Shown one piece after another: positions 16,581 through 25,890 of a DNA stretch of 64,000 nt. Location of the stretch: assembly GCA_052274345.1 (NCBI GenBank), contig DAVZGP010000002.1, positions 84,690-148,689 of the forward strand. The letters are read 5' to 3'. Under the pieces are notes generated by a model, which was not told the DNA's origin, ran no database searches, and was given only the letters and a program-made list of their open reading frames with translations. A program made the translations under genes and the position numbers. The stretch is from Clostridium_AD sp937920395 (GTDB taxonomy: Bacteria; Bacillota; Clostridia; Clostridiales; Clostridiaceae). The stretch's first letter is position 1. Each line of letters starts with the position of its first letter.

Positions 16581-17438
16581 TTATGAAAAAATGCTGAAAA
16601 TTTTCTTAAATAACCCCTCTACTCCAATATTACTTGATTTGTCTATCGTGCCCTCAATTTTACTTGCAATTTTATTTATATCCTTAGATACCTCAGAATT
16701 CGGATAACTTACAATTACAGGTTGTTGTTGCCTTACTGCATAAGCTAATTTTTTATCTTCCCCAATTTTACCAAGGTATTCTATTTCCATATTTAGAAAT
16801 TTAATAACAGCATTATTAAATTTATTAAAGGTCAAATTAGCTTCATTATTGTCGAGTGACCTATTTATTATAACTTTTGCAGAATTCTTAATTTTAAAAT
16901 GATTAACAGCCTTGAGTAAACTATATGCATCTGTAAGTGAAGTAGGTTCAGGTGTTGTTACAATTATTAAATCTTCACAGCAAGCAATAAATCCCAAAAC
17001 GCTTTTATTTACACCTGCTCCAGTATCCATTATTATATAATCAAGCCCTGTTAAAGCTGTAAGCTTTTTTAAAAATTTATCTCTTTGAATTTCTGTTAAA
17101 TCCTCAACTTTTGTAAGCGCAGATCCTCCTGGAAGAAGTTTTACACCATATGGCCCAGTTACAACAACATCTTCAATTTCCTTATCATTGCATATAACAT
17201 CAAATACATTATATTTAGACAAACACCCCATTATAATATCATCATTTCCCATGCCAATATCTGCATCAAAAATCATAACTTTTTTCCCCATTTTCTGTAG
17301 TGCTATAGACAAATTTACCACTATATTACTTTTGCCTACTCCACCTTTACCTGATGTAACAGTTATAATTCTTGGCTGCAAACTTACTTCGTTACCATCA
17401 TTCGCCATTTGCCTAAGTCTTTGTGCTTGGTCTAACAT
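16581..17438 (-). CDS. flhG: MinD-like ATPase FlhG (YlxH/FleN)
   Basis: 285 aa deviant-Walker-A ATPase that controls flagellar number and position together with FlhF. The P-loop TSGKGGVGKSN is near residues 28-38 with the signature lysine, followed by the switch DADIGMGNDD and the Walker B region YIIMDTGAGV. The N-terminus MLDQAQRLRQM matches the short motif that FlhG proteins use to stimulate the FlhF GTPase. The start overlaps the end of flhF by 7 nt. Confidence 0.95.
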   Translation of the reverse strand: MLDQAQRLRQMANDGNEVSLQPRIITVTSGKGGVGKSNIVVNLSIALQKMGKKVMIFDADIGMGNDDIIMGCLSKYNVFDVICNDKEIEDVVVTGPYGVKLLPGGSALTKVEDLTEIQRDKFLKKLTALTGLDYIIMDTGAGVNKSVLGFIACCEDLIIVTTPEPTSLTDAYSLLKAVNHFKIKNSAKVIINRSLDNNEANLTFNKFNNAVIKFLNMEIEYLGKIGEDKKLAYAVRQQQPVIVSYPNSEVSKDINKIASKIEGTIDKSSNIGVEGLFKKIFSIFS

Positions 17439-18679
17439 ATCGTATCCTCTCCCAATATAAGGTTAATAATTGAGTCAACAGATAACTCTTTAATATCATC
17501 AGGTACATTCTGACCGGTTGACACAAAACTAAGCGGTATTTTAGCAGTTTCTAATATATTTAGTATAGATCCATATGTGGAAGTTTCATCTAATTTAGTT
17601 ACTATTATACTATTATAATTCAAAATTTGGTATCCTTCAATAATATATTTTAAGTCTTTATTCTTCGTTGTAGCACTCAACACCAACTGAATATTTTTTG
17701 TATCAGCTTTTTCTACAAAAGTTCGAAGTTCAGCTATTTGCATTCTATTTTTACTACTTCTTCCTGTAGTATCAATTAAAACAACCTCACATTCACTCAT
17801 AGTTTCTATTGCATCATCCATATCATTCATATTATATACAACCTTAAAAGGCAAGTTCATAATATCAGCATAAGTTTTGAGTTGCTCTACTGCACCTATT
17901 CTATAAGTGTCTACAGTAATCAGTCCTACCTTTTTCCCCTCAACTAGAGCAAGTCTACCTGCAAGTTTTGCTATGGTAGTAGTTTTTCCTACACCTGTTG
18001 GACCTACAAGCACTATTCTACCTTGAAGTTTTGGCTTAATCACATGAATCATATCTTTTAATACAATTTTTAATTTTTCTAAATATGTCACATCATTTGT
18101 ATTATTCTCAATTTCCATCATTATATTTTCAATGTTTTCACTATCTACATCATTTTCACGTAATATCTTTTCTATATCATTTTTCTGATTATCGTAAGGC
18201 TTGTCTGAATGTGAAAGTTCTCTCTCCTGAGAGAGTTTTCCGATCATAGTTTTCATTTTTATCATTTCACTCATTAATTTATCTGAATAATTATCACTAC
18301 TATTATCGTTTTTTTCCTCAACCTGATTTGAAATTTTATGTACTACACTATTTTGTTTTTGACTCTGCCTAGAATCATCTTTAATTGCATTTTCTTGTTG
18401 CACAACTTTTTTAATTGCTTCAATACTACTTAATTCCATACTACTTAATTTATTATTATTATTATTTAGAATATTACTATTTACAACATTTTGTTCCTTA
18501 TCATCGATTTGATTTTCAACTGCAGCAGTAACTTCAATAAGCTTGCTAGTGAATAATCCCTTTATTCCTGGCTTTCTAATTTTTCTTTGACTTATAATTA
18601 CTGCATCCTTACCTAGTTCATATCTTATTCTTGTCATAGCTTCATTCATGGTTTTAACGATATAACGTTTTATAATCAT
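17432..18679 (-). CDS. flhF: SRP-type GTPase FlhF
   Basis: 415 aa. A basic N-terminal B domain (about 1-130, low complexity, rich in Asn, Lys and Glu) precedes an SRP-like NG domain: G1 GPTGVGKTTTIAK, the insertion VDTYRIGAVEQLKTYADI, G3 DTTGRSSKN, and G4 TKLDE near the C-terminus. It places the first flagellar components at the membrane. The ATG overlaps the flhA stop (ATGA) and its end overlaps flhG, so flhA-flhF-flhG are translationally coupled. Confidence 0.95.
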   Translation of the reverse strand: MIIKRYIVKTMNEAMTRIRYELGKDAVIISQRKIRKPGIKGLFTSKLIEVTAAVENQIDDKEQNVVNSNILNNNNNKLSSMELSSIEAIKKVVQQENAIKDDSRQSQKQNSVVHKISNQVEEKNDNSSDNYSDKLMSEMIKMKTMIGKLSQERELSHSDKPYDNQKNDIEKILRENDVDSENIENIMMEIENNTNDVTYLEKLKIVLKDMIHVIKPKLQGRIVLVGPTGVGKTTTIAKLAGRLALVEGKKVGLITVDTYRIGAVEQLKTYADIMNLPFKVVYNMNDMDDAIETMSECEVVLIDTTGRSSKNRMQIAELRTFVEKADTKNIQLVLSATTKNKDLKYIIEGYQILNYNSIIVTKLDETSTYGSILNILETAKIPLSFVSTGQNVPDDIKELSVDSIINLILGEDTIC

Positions 18680-20742
18680 TGTAGAGTCACAACTCCTTCG
18701 GTTTTGATCTCAACTTCGTTTGGTATCTCATTAAGAGAAAGCACAGTGACTGTAGGGAATACCATTTCAATTAACCGTCTAAATGCTGGTCTTATCTTTG
18801 GGGATACTAGTATAACTGGTTGGTTATTATGAAAATATATTGTATCAATATTATTTTTAATAGAATTTAATATTTTACCTGTAGTCTCTGGATCTACTGC
18901 CGGAAACGAACCTTGTATTGATTTTTGAATATTATTAGATATAATATTCTCAACTTCAGGTGTTAATGTCATGATTGTCATAACTCCATTTTCATCAACC
19001 AATCCATTACAAATGCTTCGTCCAAGTGAAAAACGTACATATTCCGTTAATACTTCTGTATCCTTAGTTACTCTAGCATTATCTGCTAGGGATTCTAAAA
19101 TAGTTACCATGTCCTTTATAGCAACCTTCTCCTTAAGAAGACTTTGAAGAACCTTTTGAACTTCTCCAATAGTCATAAGATCTGGTATTAATTCTTCAAC
19201 TACCGTATTATACTTTTCTTTTACAGAATCAATTAACAACTTAGTTTCTTGTCTTCCAAGAAGCTCAAAAGCATGATTCTTAATAGTTTCTGTTAAATGA
19301 GTTACCATTACTGTAGTTGGATCTACTACTGTTAATCCTTTAATTTCCGCATCTTCTCTTTGATCATTATTTATCCATACTGCTGGTAATCCAAATGTTG
19401 GCTCAACAGTATTAATGCCTTGCATAGTAATATCTTCAGACCCTGGATCAATGCAAAGTAGCATACTTGGCATTAATTCGCCTTTAATTATTACAGTACC
19501 TCTTATCTTAACTACGTATTCATTTGTTTTTAATTGCAAATTATCTTTAATTCTAATAGGTTGTACAACAATTCCCATCTCGAGTGCGCACTGTCTTCTT
19601 ACTGATGCTATTCTTTGTAATAAATCTCCTCCTGAAGCTTCATCTGCAAGTGGTATTAAACCATAGCCTATCTCTATTTCCATAGGCTCCACAGAAATCA
19701 AATTCATTACATTCTCCGGTTCTCTATTTTCGGTTTCATGACTTTCTTGTTCTACATTCTCTGCTAGTATAATTTTTTGATCTTTTTCATCCTTGTTTAA
19801 GAAATACGCACTGGCTGCTAAACCAATAGCAAGTATTATGAAAACAAAATGTGGCATTCCTGGAATACAAGCCAAAACTAATAACACAACTGATGCTAAA
19901 GCAATAGCCTTTGGAAATGTAGTAAGTTGCTTTGTTATTTGAGTTCCTAAATTTGTAGTACTACTAGATCTAGTAACCAAAATACCTGATGCAGTTGATA
20001 TTAAAAGAGCTGGAATCTGACTTACAAGCCCATCTCCTACCGTTAACCTAACATAAGTCGTTGCAGCAGTCCCAATTGGCATGCCTAGCATTACAACGCC
20101 TATAATTATACCTCCGAAGATGTTAATTATAGTAATAATTATACCTGCTATTGCATCTCCTTTTACAAACTTTGAAGCCCCATCCATCGCCCCATAGAAA
20201 CTAGCTTCATCTTGTAGTTTTGTTCTTCTCTCTCTTGCCTGTTCTTCAGTTATAACCCCTGCATTCAAATCAGCATCAATACTCATTTGTTTACCTGGCA
20301 TAGCGTCTAGTGTAAATCTAGCAGATACTTCTGATACACGACCAGCACCGCTTGTAATAACAACAAACTGTATAATGATGATTATTAAGAAAATAATTAT
20401 TCCAACTACATAATTACCACCAACAACAAACTCACCAAAGGCCTCAATTATATTACCTGCATAAGCTTGCGTTAATACAAGTCTAGTAGATGAAATATTT
20501 AAGCCTAATCTTAAAAGTGTTGTAATAAGTAATAAGGTTGGAAACACTGAAAATTGCAAAACTTCTGTTGTAAACATTGTCAATAATAAAATCACAACTG
20601 CTAGTGTAATATTAAATGCAATTATTACATCAAGAAGGGCTGGTGGTAAAGGAATAATTATCATTAAAACTATCCCTATGACACCAAAAGGTACTATTAC
20701 ATCCAAATTATTTTTAATGTTGAATTTTGCTTTTTCAGCCAC
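18676..20742 (-). CDS. flhA: Flagellar export gate protein FlhA
   Basis: About 688 aa. The N-terminal half has eight hydrophobic segments and the FHIPEP region (PTLLLITTLLRLGLN, SARFTLDAMPGKQMSIDADLNAG). The C-terminal cytoplasmic half forms the docking ring for export chaperones (IGYGLIPLADEASGGDLL). It forms the nonameric gate ring of the type III export apparatus. The GTG at 20742 fits the ribosome binding site (AAAGG with a 9-nt spacer). The in-frame ATG at 20751 directly abuts that site and is less likely. Confidence 0.95.
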   Translation of the reverse strand: MAEKAKFNIKNNLDVIVPFGVIGIVLMIIIPLPPALLDVIIAFNITLAVVILLLTMFTTEVLQFSVFPTLLLITTLLRLGLNISSTRLVLTQAYAGNIIEAFGEFVVGGNYVVGIIIFLIIIIIQFVVITSGAGRVSEVSARFTLDAMPGKQMSIDADLNAGVITEEQARERRTKLQDEASFYGAMDGASKFVKGDAIAGIIITIINIFGGIIIGVVMLGMPIGTAATTYVRLTVGDGLVSQIPALLISTASGILVTRSSSTTNLGTQITKQLTTFPKAIALASVVLLVLACIPGMPHFVFIILAIGLAASAYFLNKDEKDQKIILAENVEQESHETENREPENVMNLISVEPMEIEIGYGLIPLADEASGGDLLQRIASVRRQCALEMGIVVQPIRIKDNLQLKTNEYVVKIRGTVIIKGELMPSMLLCIDPGSEDITMQGINTVEPTFGLPAVWINNDQREDAEIKGLTVVDPTTVMVTHLTETIKNHAFELLGRQETKLLIDSVKEKYNTVVEELIPDLMTIGEVQKVLQSLLKEKVAIKDMVTILESLADNARVTKDTEVLTEYVRFSLGRSICNGLVDENGVMTIMTLTPEVENIISNNIQKSIQGSFPAVDPETTGKILNSIKNNIDTIYFHNNQPVILVSPKIRPAFRRLIEMVFPTVTVLSLNEIPNEVEIKTEGVVTLQ

Positions 20743-20757
20743 AAGTATCATCCTTTA

Positions 20758-22593
20758 CTATTTTTTCTTCAGTTTATATACCAATGCTAATATCTCCGCT
20801 ACTGCTTGATACATATCCGCTGGGATTTCTGAGCCTATCTCTAATTCCTTGTATATTAACCTTGCTAAAGGTTTATTTTCAATAATTGGGATATCATTTT
20901 CACTTGCAATTTCTTTTATTTTTACAGCAACATTATCTGCACCCATAGCCACAACTATAGGTGCTCCATCTCCGCCTTGCTCATATTTAATTGCTATGGC
21001 AAGGTGAGTTGGATTTGTAATGACAACTGTAGCATCAGGTACATCTTGCATCATTCTACCTGATGCCATTTCTCTTTGCTTTTGTCTGATTTTCGATTTA
21101 ATTTGAGGGTCTCCTTCTTGTTGCTTATATTCTTCCTTAATTTCCTGCATACTCATTTTTAATTCTTTATTGTGTTTATATTTCTGATAAGAAAAATCAA
21201 TTATTGATACTATAAGCATGAATAATGCTATTTTAAAAAATATATCTATTACAAGACTTCCAAATGCAGCCAAAACAGCTTCTATCTTCAGACTTCCATA
21301 GGTCATTATGTCCATATAATTAGCTTTAACAAACTTATAAGCTATAATTGATATAATAGTTACTATTGCTAAATTTTTTATCAAATCCACCACTGATCTC
21401 ATAGAAAACATTTTTTTAAATCCACTTATAGGATTTAATTTTTTCAAATCTGGTTTAAGTGGTTCCCCTGTAAATATAAATCCAGATTGCATTAAACTAG
21501 CAACTATTCCCATGATCATAATAGGAACTACAATTGGTAAAATTAAAATTCCAAATTTCATAAGTGATACAAGTAGCACAGTTTTAAATGTATACTCAGT
21601 AAGTGTAAAATTTAAATAATTGTTTAAGAAAAGAATTACAACTCCTTTTAAATTGTCTAGAGTATAAGTCCCAAGTGTTATCATTAGAAGTGTTACTGTA
21701 AGCAATGTAGTTGTAGAAGATAATTCCTTACTTTTTGCAACTTGACCCTTTTTTTTTGATTCACTTTTCTTTTTAGGAGTAGCCTGTTCAGTTTTTTCAC
21801 CACTATCCGCCGAAATAAAAATTAATAATGGTATAACTTTATAGAATCCCTTAATTATATCTGGAATAGTATAGAAAGAATTCACTATTAATTGTAAAGC
21901 AGCTGGAAGCACCAAAGAAAAACAAGCGAGTCCTATTACTATCTTTATTGGCATACCTAGTATCATAACATTTAATTGTGGTACTGTCCTTGACACAAGT
22001 CCAATACTCAAATCTGTTATAATAACTATTAAAATAATTGGTATTGCTATTTTTAACCCAAGTGTGAAAAACTCTATAAAAACTTTCACCATCATCATAG
22101 CTGTCTGCTGATTGAGTATAAACTTTCCGATTTCCACATTGTTGAATGAGTCAATAATCGCTCTTATTAGCATGTGATGACCATCCACAACAAAAAACAT
22201 TACAAGACTTACTCTATAAAGTAAAGTTCCAAGCAAAGTAACGTTATCATTAGATATTGGATCAAACATGCTCATCATAGAAAATCCAATTTGAAAATCC
22301 ATAAGCTGTCCAGCCATTTGCGCGGAGTAAAAACAAAACTTTGTTAAGTACCCAAGCATTAAACCAGTAACAACTTCTGATAATGCAAATATTATAAGTG
22401 TTGCATTGTTAGTAATTAAATTTACATTTTGATAATTAATGCCAGGCATAATTATAAAAGTGAATACAACACAAAATCCAACCTTAAGCATCACAGGAGC
22501 ACCAGTTGGGAAAAAAATTGGTAGACTCATAAAAAATGATGATATTCTAAGTAACACCATTATAAAACCTAAAAGATAAATAGCATTAACCAA
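20758..22593 (-). CDS. fliR-flhB: Fused export gate protein FliR-FlhB
   Basis: 611 aa with two complete export-gate proteins in one chain. Residues about 1-255 are FliR (six hydrophobic segments, LRISSFFMSLPIFFPTGAPV at the start). From about 260 the FlhB sequence begins with SGEKTEQATPKKK, has four more membrane segments and then the cytoplasmic domain with the autocleavage site NPTH near residue 527. FlhB cleavage at NPTH switches export from hook to filament substrates. The fusion is known in clostridia and fits the one-FlhB to five-FliR packing of the gate. TTG start. Confidence 0.95.
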   Translation of the reverse strand: MVNAIYLLGFIMVLLRISSFFMSLPIFFPTGAPVMLKVGFCVVFTFIIMPGINYQNVNLITNNATLIIFALSEVVTGLMLGYLTKFCFYSAQMAGQLMDFQIGFSMMSMFDPISNDNVTLLGTLLYRVSLVMFFVVDGHHMLIRAIIDSFNNVEIGKFILNQQTAMMMVKVFIEFFTLGLKIAIPIILIVIITDLSIGLVSRTVPQLNVMILGMPIKIVIGLACFSLVLPAALQLIVNSFYTIPDIIKGFYKVIPLLIFISADSGEKTEQATPKKKSESKKKGQVAKSKELSSTTTLLTVTLLMITLGTYTLDNLKGVVILFLNNYLNFTLTEYTFKTVLLVSLMKFGILILPIVVPIMIMGIVASLMQSGFIFTGEPLKPDLKKLNPISGFKKMFSMRSVVDLIKNLAIVTIISIIAYKFVKANYMDIMTYGSLKIEAVLAAFGSLVIDIFFKIALFMLIVSIIDFSYQKYKHNKELKMSMQEIKEEYKQQEGDPQIKSKIRQKQREMASGRMMQDVPDATVVITNPTHLAIAIKYEQGGDGAPIVVAMGADNVAVKIKEIASENDIPIIENKPLARLIYKELEIGSEIPADMYQAVAEILALVYKLKKK

Positions 22594-22604
22594 TTCAATT
22601 ACAC

Positions 22605-22874
22605 CTAGCCTCCCATATTAGCAATAATTCCAAAAATTCTCGTTGTAAAATCAATCATAATGTGAAGCATCCAACTACCCATTAATAAGCCAATTAAAGC
22701 TACTGCAACTAGTTTTGGCACAAAAGTTAATGTTTGCTCTTGAATTTGAGTAGTAGCTTGAAATATACTTATTATTAGGCCTACTACAGTAGCTACAACT
22801 AAAATCGGAGCAGATACCATTATCGCAGTATAAATAGCATCTTTTATTACAGATAATACCATGCTTTCTGTCAT
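22605..22874 (-). CDS. fliQ: Flagellar export gate protein FliQ
   Basis: 89 aa with two long hydrophobic helices separated by a short loop (QATTQIQEQTLTFVPK, the FliQ signature). It forms part of the FliP5Q4R1 export channel. It lies directly between fliP and fliR-flhB, with GAGGTG upstream of the ATG. Confidence 0.95.
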   Translation of the reverse strand: MTESMVLSVIKDAIYTAIMVSAPILVVATVVGLIISIFQATTQIQEQTLTFVPKLVAVALIGLLMGSWMLHIMIDFTTRIFGIIANMGG

Positions 22875-22884
22875 TTAATTCACC

Positions 22885-23709
22885 TCAACTAAAACTCATA
22901 ATTAAAGATTTTACAAGTAGATTCCACCCATCACACATAACAAATAGCAATAATTTAAATGGGAGAGAAATCATAACTGGTGGTAACATCATCATTCCCA
23001 TAGCCATGAGAATACTTCCTGTTACGATATCTATTATAATAAACGGTATAAATAATAAAAATCCCATTTCAAAAGCTCGTCTTAATTCGCTTATTAAAAA
23101 CGATGGGACAACAGCATATAGCGGCACTTTATCATAAGTGACAACAGGCTTTCCATTTTTAAGTACTTCATTACCATTTTCATCTACTTGATTTTTAACT
23201 GTATCTTCCAATTTTCCTACATCTAAAAAAAGTTTTAAATCCTTCGCTCTTGTCTGTTTTAGCATAAAATCCCTCATTGGTTTTGAACCCTTTTCTATTG
23301 CTACCGATTGAGTTATTTTATTATTTAGATATGGAGTTAAGGCATCATTATTAATTTTTGTAAATGTCGGTGCCATAGTGAAAAATGTTAAAAATAGTGC
23401 AAGACCCATTATAACTTCCTTGGGTATTGCATTTTGAACACCAATAGCATTTTTAAATAAAGATAAAACTATTATTATTCTTACAAAACTAGTAGACATT
23501 ATAATAATTGATGGTAAAAGCGTAAGTACTGTTAGAAGCAATAATAATTTAATATTATCAACATATTCTTTGGGTGTATTTGCATTATCAACTGAAATAT
23601 TAATTTTAGGTATTGGTAATGTAGTTGCGTTTGCAATATGTACGGTAGCTATGCTGATTATCACCAGCGCTATCGCAAAAACAAGTAAGTTTTTATTTTT
23701 TATTTTCAT
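22885..23709 (-). CDS. fliP: Flagellar export gate protein FliP
   Basis: 274 aa. A cleavable-looking signal peptide (about 1-28, KNKNLLVFAIALVIISIATVHIANA) is followed by the FliP core with LTLLPSIIIMSTSFVRIIIVLSL and the conserved MMLPPVMISLPFK near the C-terminus. The periplasmic-side loop around residues 130-190 carries the usual charged insert. Its start overlaps the fliO end by 17 nt. Confidence 0.96.
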   Translation of the reverse strand: MKIKNKNLLVFAIALVIISIATVHIANATTLPIPKINISVDNANTPKEYVDNIKLLLLLTVLTLLPSIIIMSTSFVRIIIVLSLFKNAIGVQNAIPKEVIMGLALFLTFFTMAPTFTKINNDALTPYLNNKITQSVAIEKGSKPMRDFMLKQTRAKDLKLFLDVGKLEDTVKNQVDENGNEVLKNGKPVVTYDKVPLYAVVPSFLISELRRAFEMGFLLFIPFIIIDIVTGSILMAMGMMMLPPVMISLPFKLLLFVMCDGWNLLVKSLIMSFS

Positions 23710-24070
23710 ATTTAACTTCCTCTTTGGTTTCCTTTTTCAAAATATGCTTTTTGAATAGTTCCTTCATGTCCTCATATTGAGGTAGCTCTTTAATATTCTC
23801 AATTTTTATAATTTCTTCACTAGGTAATTCAAATAAAATTTTAATATCTCTTGAACTTGATGATAATGCATAAGCTTTATCCCCTATTTTTACAACTGCT
23901 ATACTGTTTTCCTTAGATAAAGAGATTCTATCGAGTACTCTCATATATCTACCATCTTGCAATTTTCTAAGTTTAGTGCCACCATATTTTAAGGACAAAT
24001 ATAACATAAATAATATGAAAGGCAAAAATATTATAATTTTAAAAATCAGTATTAAAAATTCATTATTCAT
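23693..24070 (-). CDS. fliO: Flagellar biosynthesis protein FliO (FliZ)
   Basis: 125 aa: one N-terminal membrane helix (about 6-25) and a small soluble domain with DRISLSKENSIAVVKIGDKAYAL, the FliO/FliZ signature. It stabilises FliP during gate assembly. Sits between fliL and fliP; overlaps fliP. Confidence 0.88.
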   Translation of the reverse strand: MNNEFLILIFKIIIFLPFILFMLYLSLKYGGTKLRKLQDGRYMRVLDRISLSKENSIAVVKIGDKAYALSSSSRDIKILFELPSEEIIKIENIKELPQYEDMKELFKKHILKKETKEEVKYENKK

Positions 24071-24077
24071 TATTTTA

Positions 24078-24530
24078 TCACCTACTTATTACTATGTTAT
24101 TAAAATATATATGAGATATTTTTCCTTTTGTTAAAATAGGATTTAATCTATTTATTAAATCACTCTTTATTGAAACAAGACCAGTAGACGCAAAGTCAAC
24201 ACTTCGTTTTGATCTCAGATAAGTATTGACTATATCCCTAATAATTGGCTTTTGTGTCACCAATTCTGCAGCTAATTTCGCATTTTCTTCATAGCCAAGA
24301 TAAACTGTAACCTTAAGGTATAGCAATCCATTATCATCTAAAAGATTTACTAAGAACTCATCTAATGAATAAGTATTCTCTGTAACTACCTTTGCTTTAG
24401 ATGTTGCTGATGCTGTATTATTACCAAAATAATACATACCTCCAAAAGCAGCTCCTCCAACTAAAATTAATAATAATAAAACTATAATAACTATTTTAAA
24501 AACGTTCGTTTTTTTTATTTTTTCACTCAT
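24078..24530 (-). CDS. fliL: Flagellar stator-associated protein FliL
   Basis: 150 aa with one N-terminal membrane helix (about 12-32) and an extracytoplasmic domain ending in the FliL pattern IRDIVNTYLRSKRSVD ... LIKSDLINRLNPIL ... IYFNNIVIS. It surrounds and supports the MotAB stators. In many clostridia motA and motB precede fliL. Here fliL follows flbD by only 14 nt and no stator genes are present in the window. Confidence 0.92.
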   Translation of the reverse strand: MSEKIKKTNVFKIVIIVLLLLILVGGAAFGGMYYFGNNTASATSKAKVVTENTYSLDEFLVNLLDDNGLLYLKVTVYLGYEENAKLAAELVTQKPIIRDIVNTYLRSKRSVDFASTGLVSIKSDLINRLNPILTKGKISHIYFNNIVISR

Positions 24531-24544
24531 TTCGTAATTACCTC

Positions 24545-24736
24545 CTAAAACTCACCAGAAAATATCCTCTTTTTATACTTTATTACTTTCTCGACTACTT
24601 CTTCCGCCTCTTCAATTACAATATACTTTTTCCCATTTATTAATGTTATTAATGTTTCTGGCATCATTTCTATTTTTTCAATAACTTCAGCATTTAAGAT
24701 AAATTCTTTTTTATTAAAACCTGTAAGTCTTATCAT
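24545..24736 (-). CDS. flbD: Flagellar protein FlbD
   Basis: 63 aa, start chosen at the ATG at 24736 (MIRLTGFNKKEF) because AGGAGGG lies 5-6 nt upstream and this is where the family begins. An extended frame up to 24778 has no support. The body has NGKKYIVIEEAEEVVEKVIKYKKRI, typical of the SwrD/FlbD family. In Bacillus subtilis the equivalent (SwrD) raises stator power, which fits its position before fliL. Confidence 0.9.
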   Translation of the reverse strand: MIRLTGFNKKEFILNAEVIEKIEMMPETLITLINGKKYIVIEEAEEVVEKVIKYKKRIFSGEF

Positions 24737-24783
24737 GGGTACCCTCCTATGATTTGTTTTATACTTAAGATTATACAAATTGG

Positions 24784-24817
24784 ATAAGTCTCAAATACTA
24801 AAATATTTGAGACTTAT
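24784..24817. repeat. Perfect 14-bp inverted repeat between flgE and flbD
   Basis: ATAAGTCTCAAATA and TATTTGAGACTTAT with a 6-nt loop. It stands in the 114-nt gap between flgE and flbD. Neither strand shows a proper T run after it, so it is more likely an RNA-processing or stability stem inside the operon than a full terminator. Confidence 0.7.
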
Positions 24818-24850
24818 TACAAATTTTATGTTAATATTTTATATCCTCTA

Positions 24851-25774
24851 TTACCTCTTTAGACCTATTAATTCCTGTAATATTTCATCTCCAGTAGTAA
24901 TCGACTTACCTGATGCTTGGAAAGCCCTTTGTGCAATTATCATATCTGTAAACTGCTCAGAAAGATCAACATTTGACATCTCGAGCATTCCTGAAAGCAT
25001 ATCACCATAACCACTGCTGTTGTCAGTAGTAGCTCCTAATCCTGATCTAACAACAGCTCCCCCTGAGTTAGAAGTACTTTGGTATAGGTTGTTACCAGTT
25101 TTTTTAAGTCCTTCTGGATTACTAAATGATGCCATTGCAATCTGTCCAACTGCAGAAACAGTACCATCTGCTAAAACGACATTAATAACTCCATCCTTTG
25201 CTATAGTAAAACTAGTTACTTTCTTTCCTGTAGTTGCTGGAACTGAATCTGGTATTGATAATGAAATAAGTGGTGTTGAAGTTGCTTTACCTGTAGCATC
25301 TATAGCATAACCCATTACCCTAGCTCCATCTGATGTAACTAAATGCCCAGCATCATCTTTAATTAAAGCTCCATCTCTAGTATATGAAATTTCTGTTCCA
25401 GTGTCTGCTCCAGTTACTTTATTTGCTGCTAATGTTACTGTCCCACCGGTAGGGCCCTTGGCAACTATCAAATACCCTTCGCCATCAATAGCAACATCGA
25501 GATTTCTAGATGTTGGCTGCATTGTGCCTTGACCTACAATAGTGTCTATTCCTGATATTTGCACTCCAAGACCTACTTGTTTTGCATTAACTCCACCTAA
25601 ACTTGTTGTATTAGCTGCAGCCTCAGTAACATTTTGACTAACCATATCTTTAAACCTAACTCTTGAGCTTTTAAAGGCTGTAGTCCCTACATTAGCTATA
25701 TTATTTCCTATAATATCCAACTTTACCTGATTTACTTTAAGTCCGCTTATACCTGAATAAAATGATTTTAACAT
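24851..25774 (-). CDS. flgE: Flagellar hook protein FlgE (short form)
   Basis: 307 aa. N-terminal MLKSFYSGISGLKVNQVKL with IIGNNIANVGTTAFKSSRV, the central DVAIDGEGYL, and a C-terminus DLSEQFTDMIIAQRAFQASGKSITT. It polymerises into the hook under the FlgD cap. The length is at the short end for FlgE, lacking the large variable domains of enterobacterial hooks. GGAGG ribosome binding site. It follows flgD and the TIGR02530 gene, the standard clostridial order. Confidence 0.9.
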   Translation of the reverse strand: MLKSFYSGISGLKVNQVKLDIIGNNIANVGTTAFKSSRVRFKDMVSQNVTEAAANTTSLGGVNAKQVGLGVQISGIDTIVGQGTMQPTSRNLDVAIDGEGYLIVAKGPTGGTVTLAANKVTGADTGTEISYTRDGALIKDDAGHLVTSDGARVMGYAIDATGKATSTPLISLSIPDSVPATTGKKVTSFTIAKDGVINVVLADGTVSAVGQIAMASFSNPEGLKKTGNNLYQSTSNSGGAVVRSGLGATTDNSSGYGDMLSGMLEMSNVDLSEQFTDMIIAQRAFQASGKSITTGDEILQELIGLKR

Positions 25775-25840
25775 AATAATACCTCCAATTTTTATTGTAT
25801 TTCAATATAGTTAAATCGCAATTACAATTTTTAATTTATC

Positions 25841-25890
25841 ACTTTGCTTCTATCCTTCTGCAAAGTTAAGCTTCCTAAAAGGTCCGGCTT
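25841..25890 (-). promoter_or_regulatory. Two adjacent hairpins in the flgE leader
   Basis: Minus strand: first AAGC...GCTT (25868-25890), then ACTTTGC/GCAAAGT (25841-25866), a 7-bp stem whose 12-nt loop contains AGAAGGATAG. The GGA in a loop resembles a CsrA site. The 114-nt gap shows nothing else except the flgE ribosome binding site. Confidence 0.4.

Noticed and set aside
20758..22593. FliR-FlhB fusion as a novel gene fusion
   Set aside because: The same fusion is well known in Clostridium, so it is noted but not reported as new.
25775..25888. Candidate c-di-GMP riboswitch before flgE
   Set aside because: GCCGGACC and stems are present but the conserved GEMM core sequences and tetraloop are missing, so I list it only as paired hairpins.
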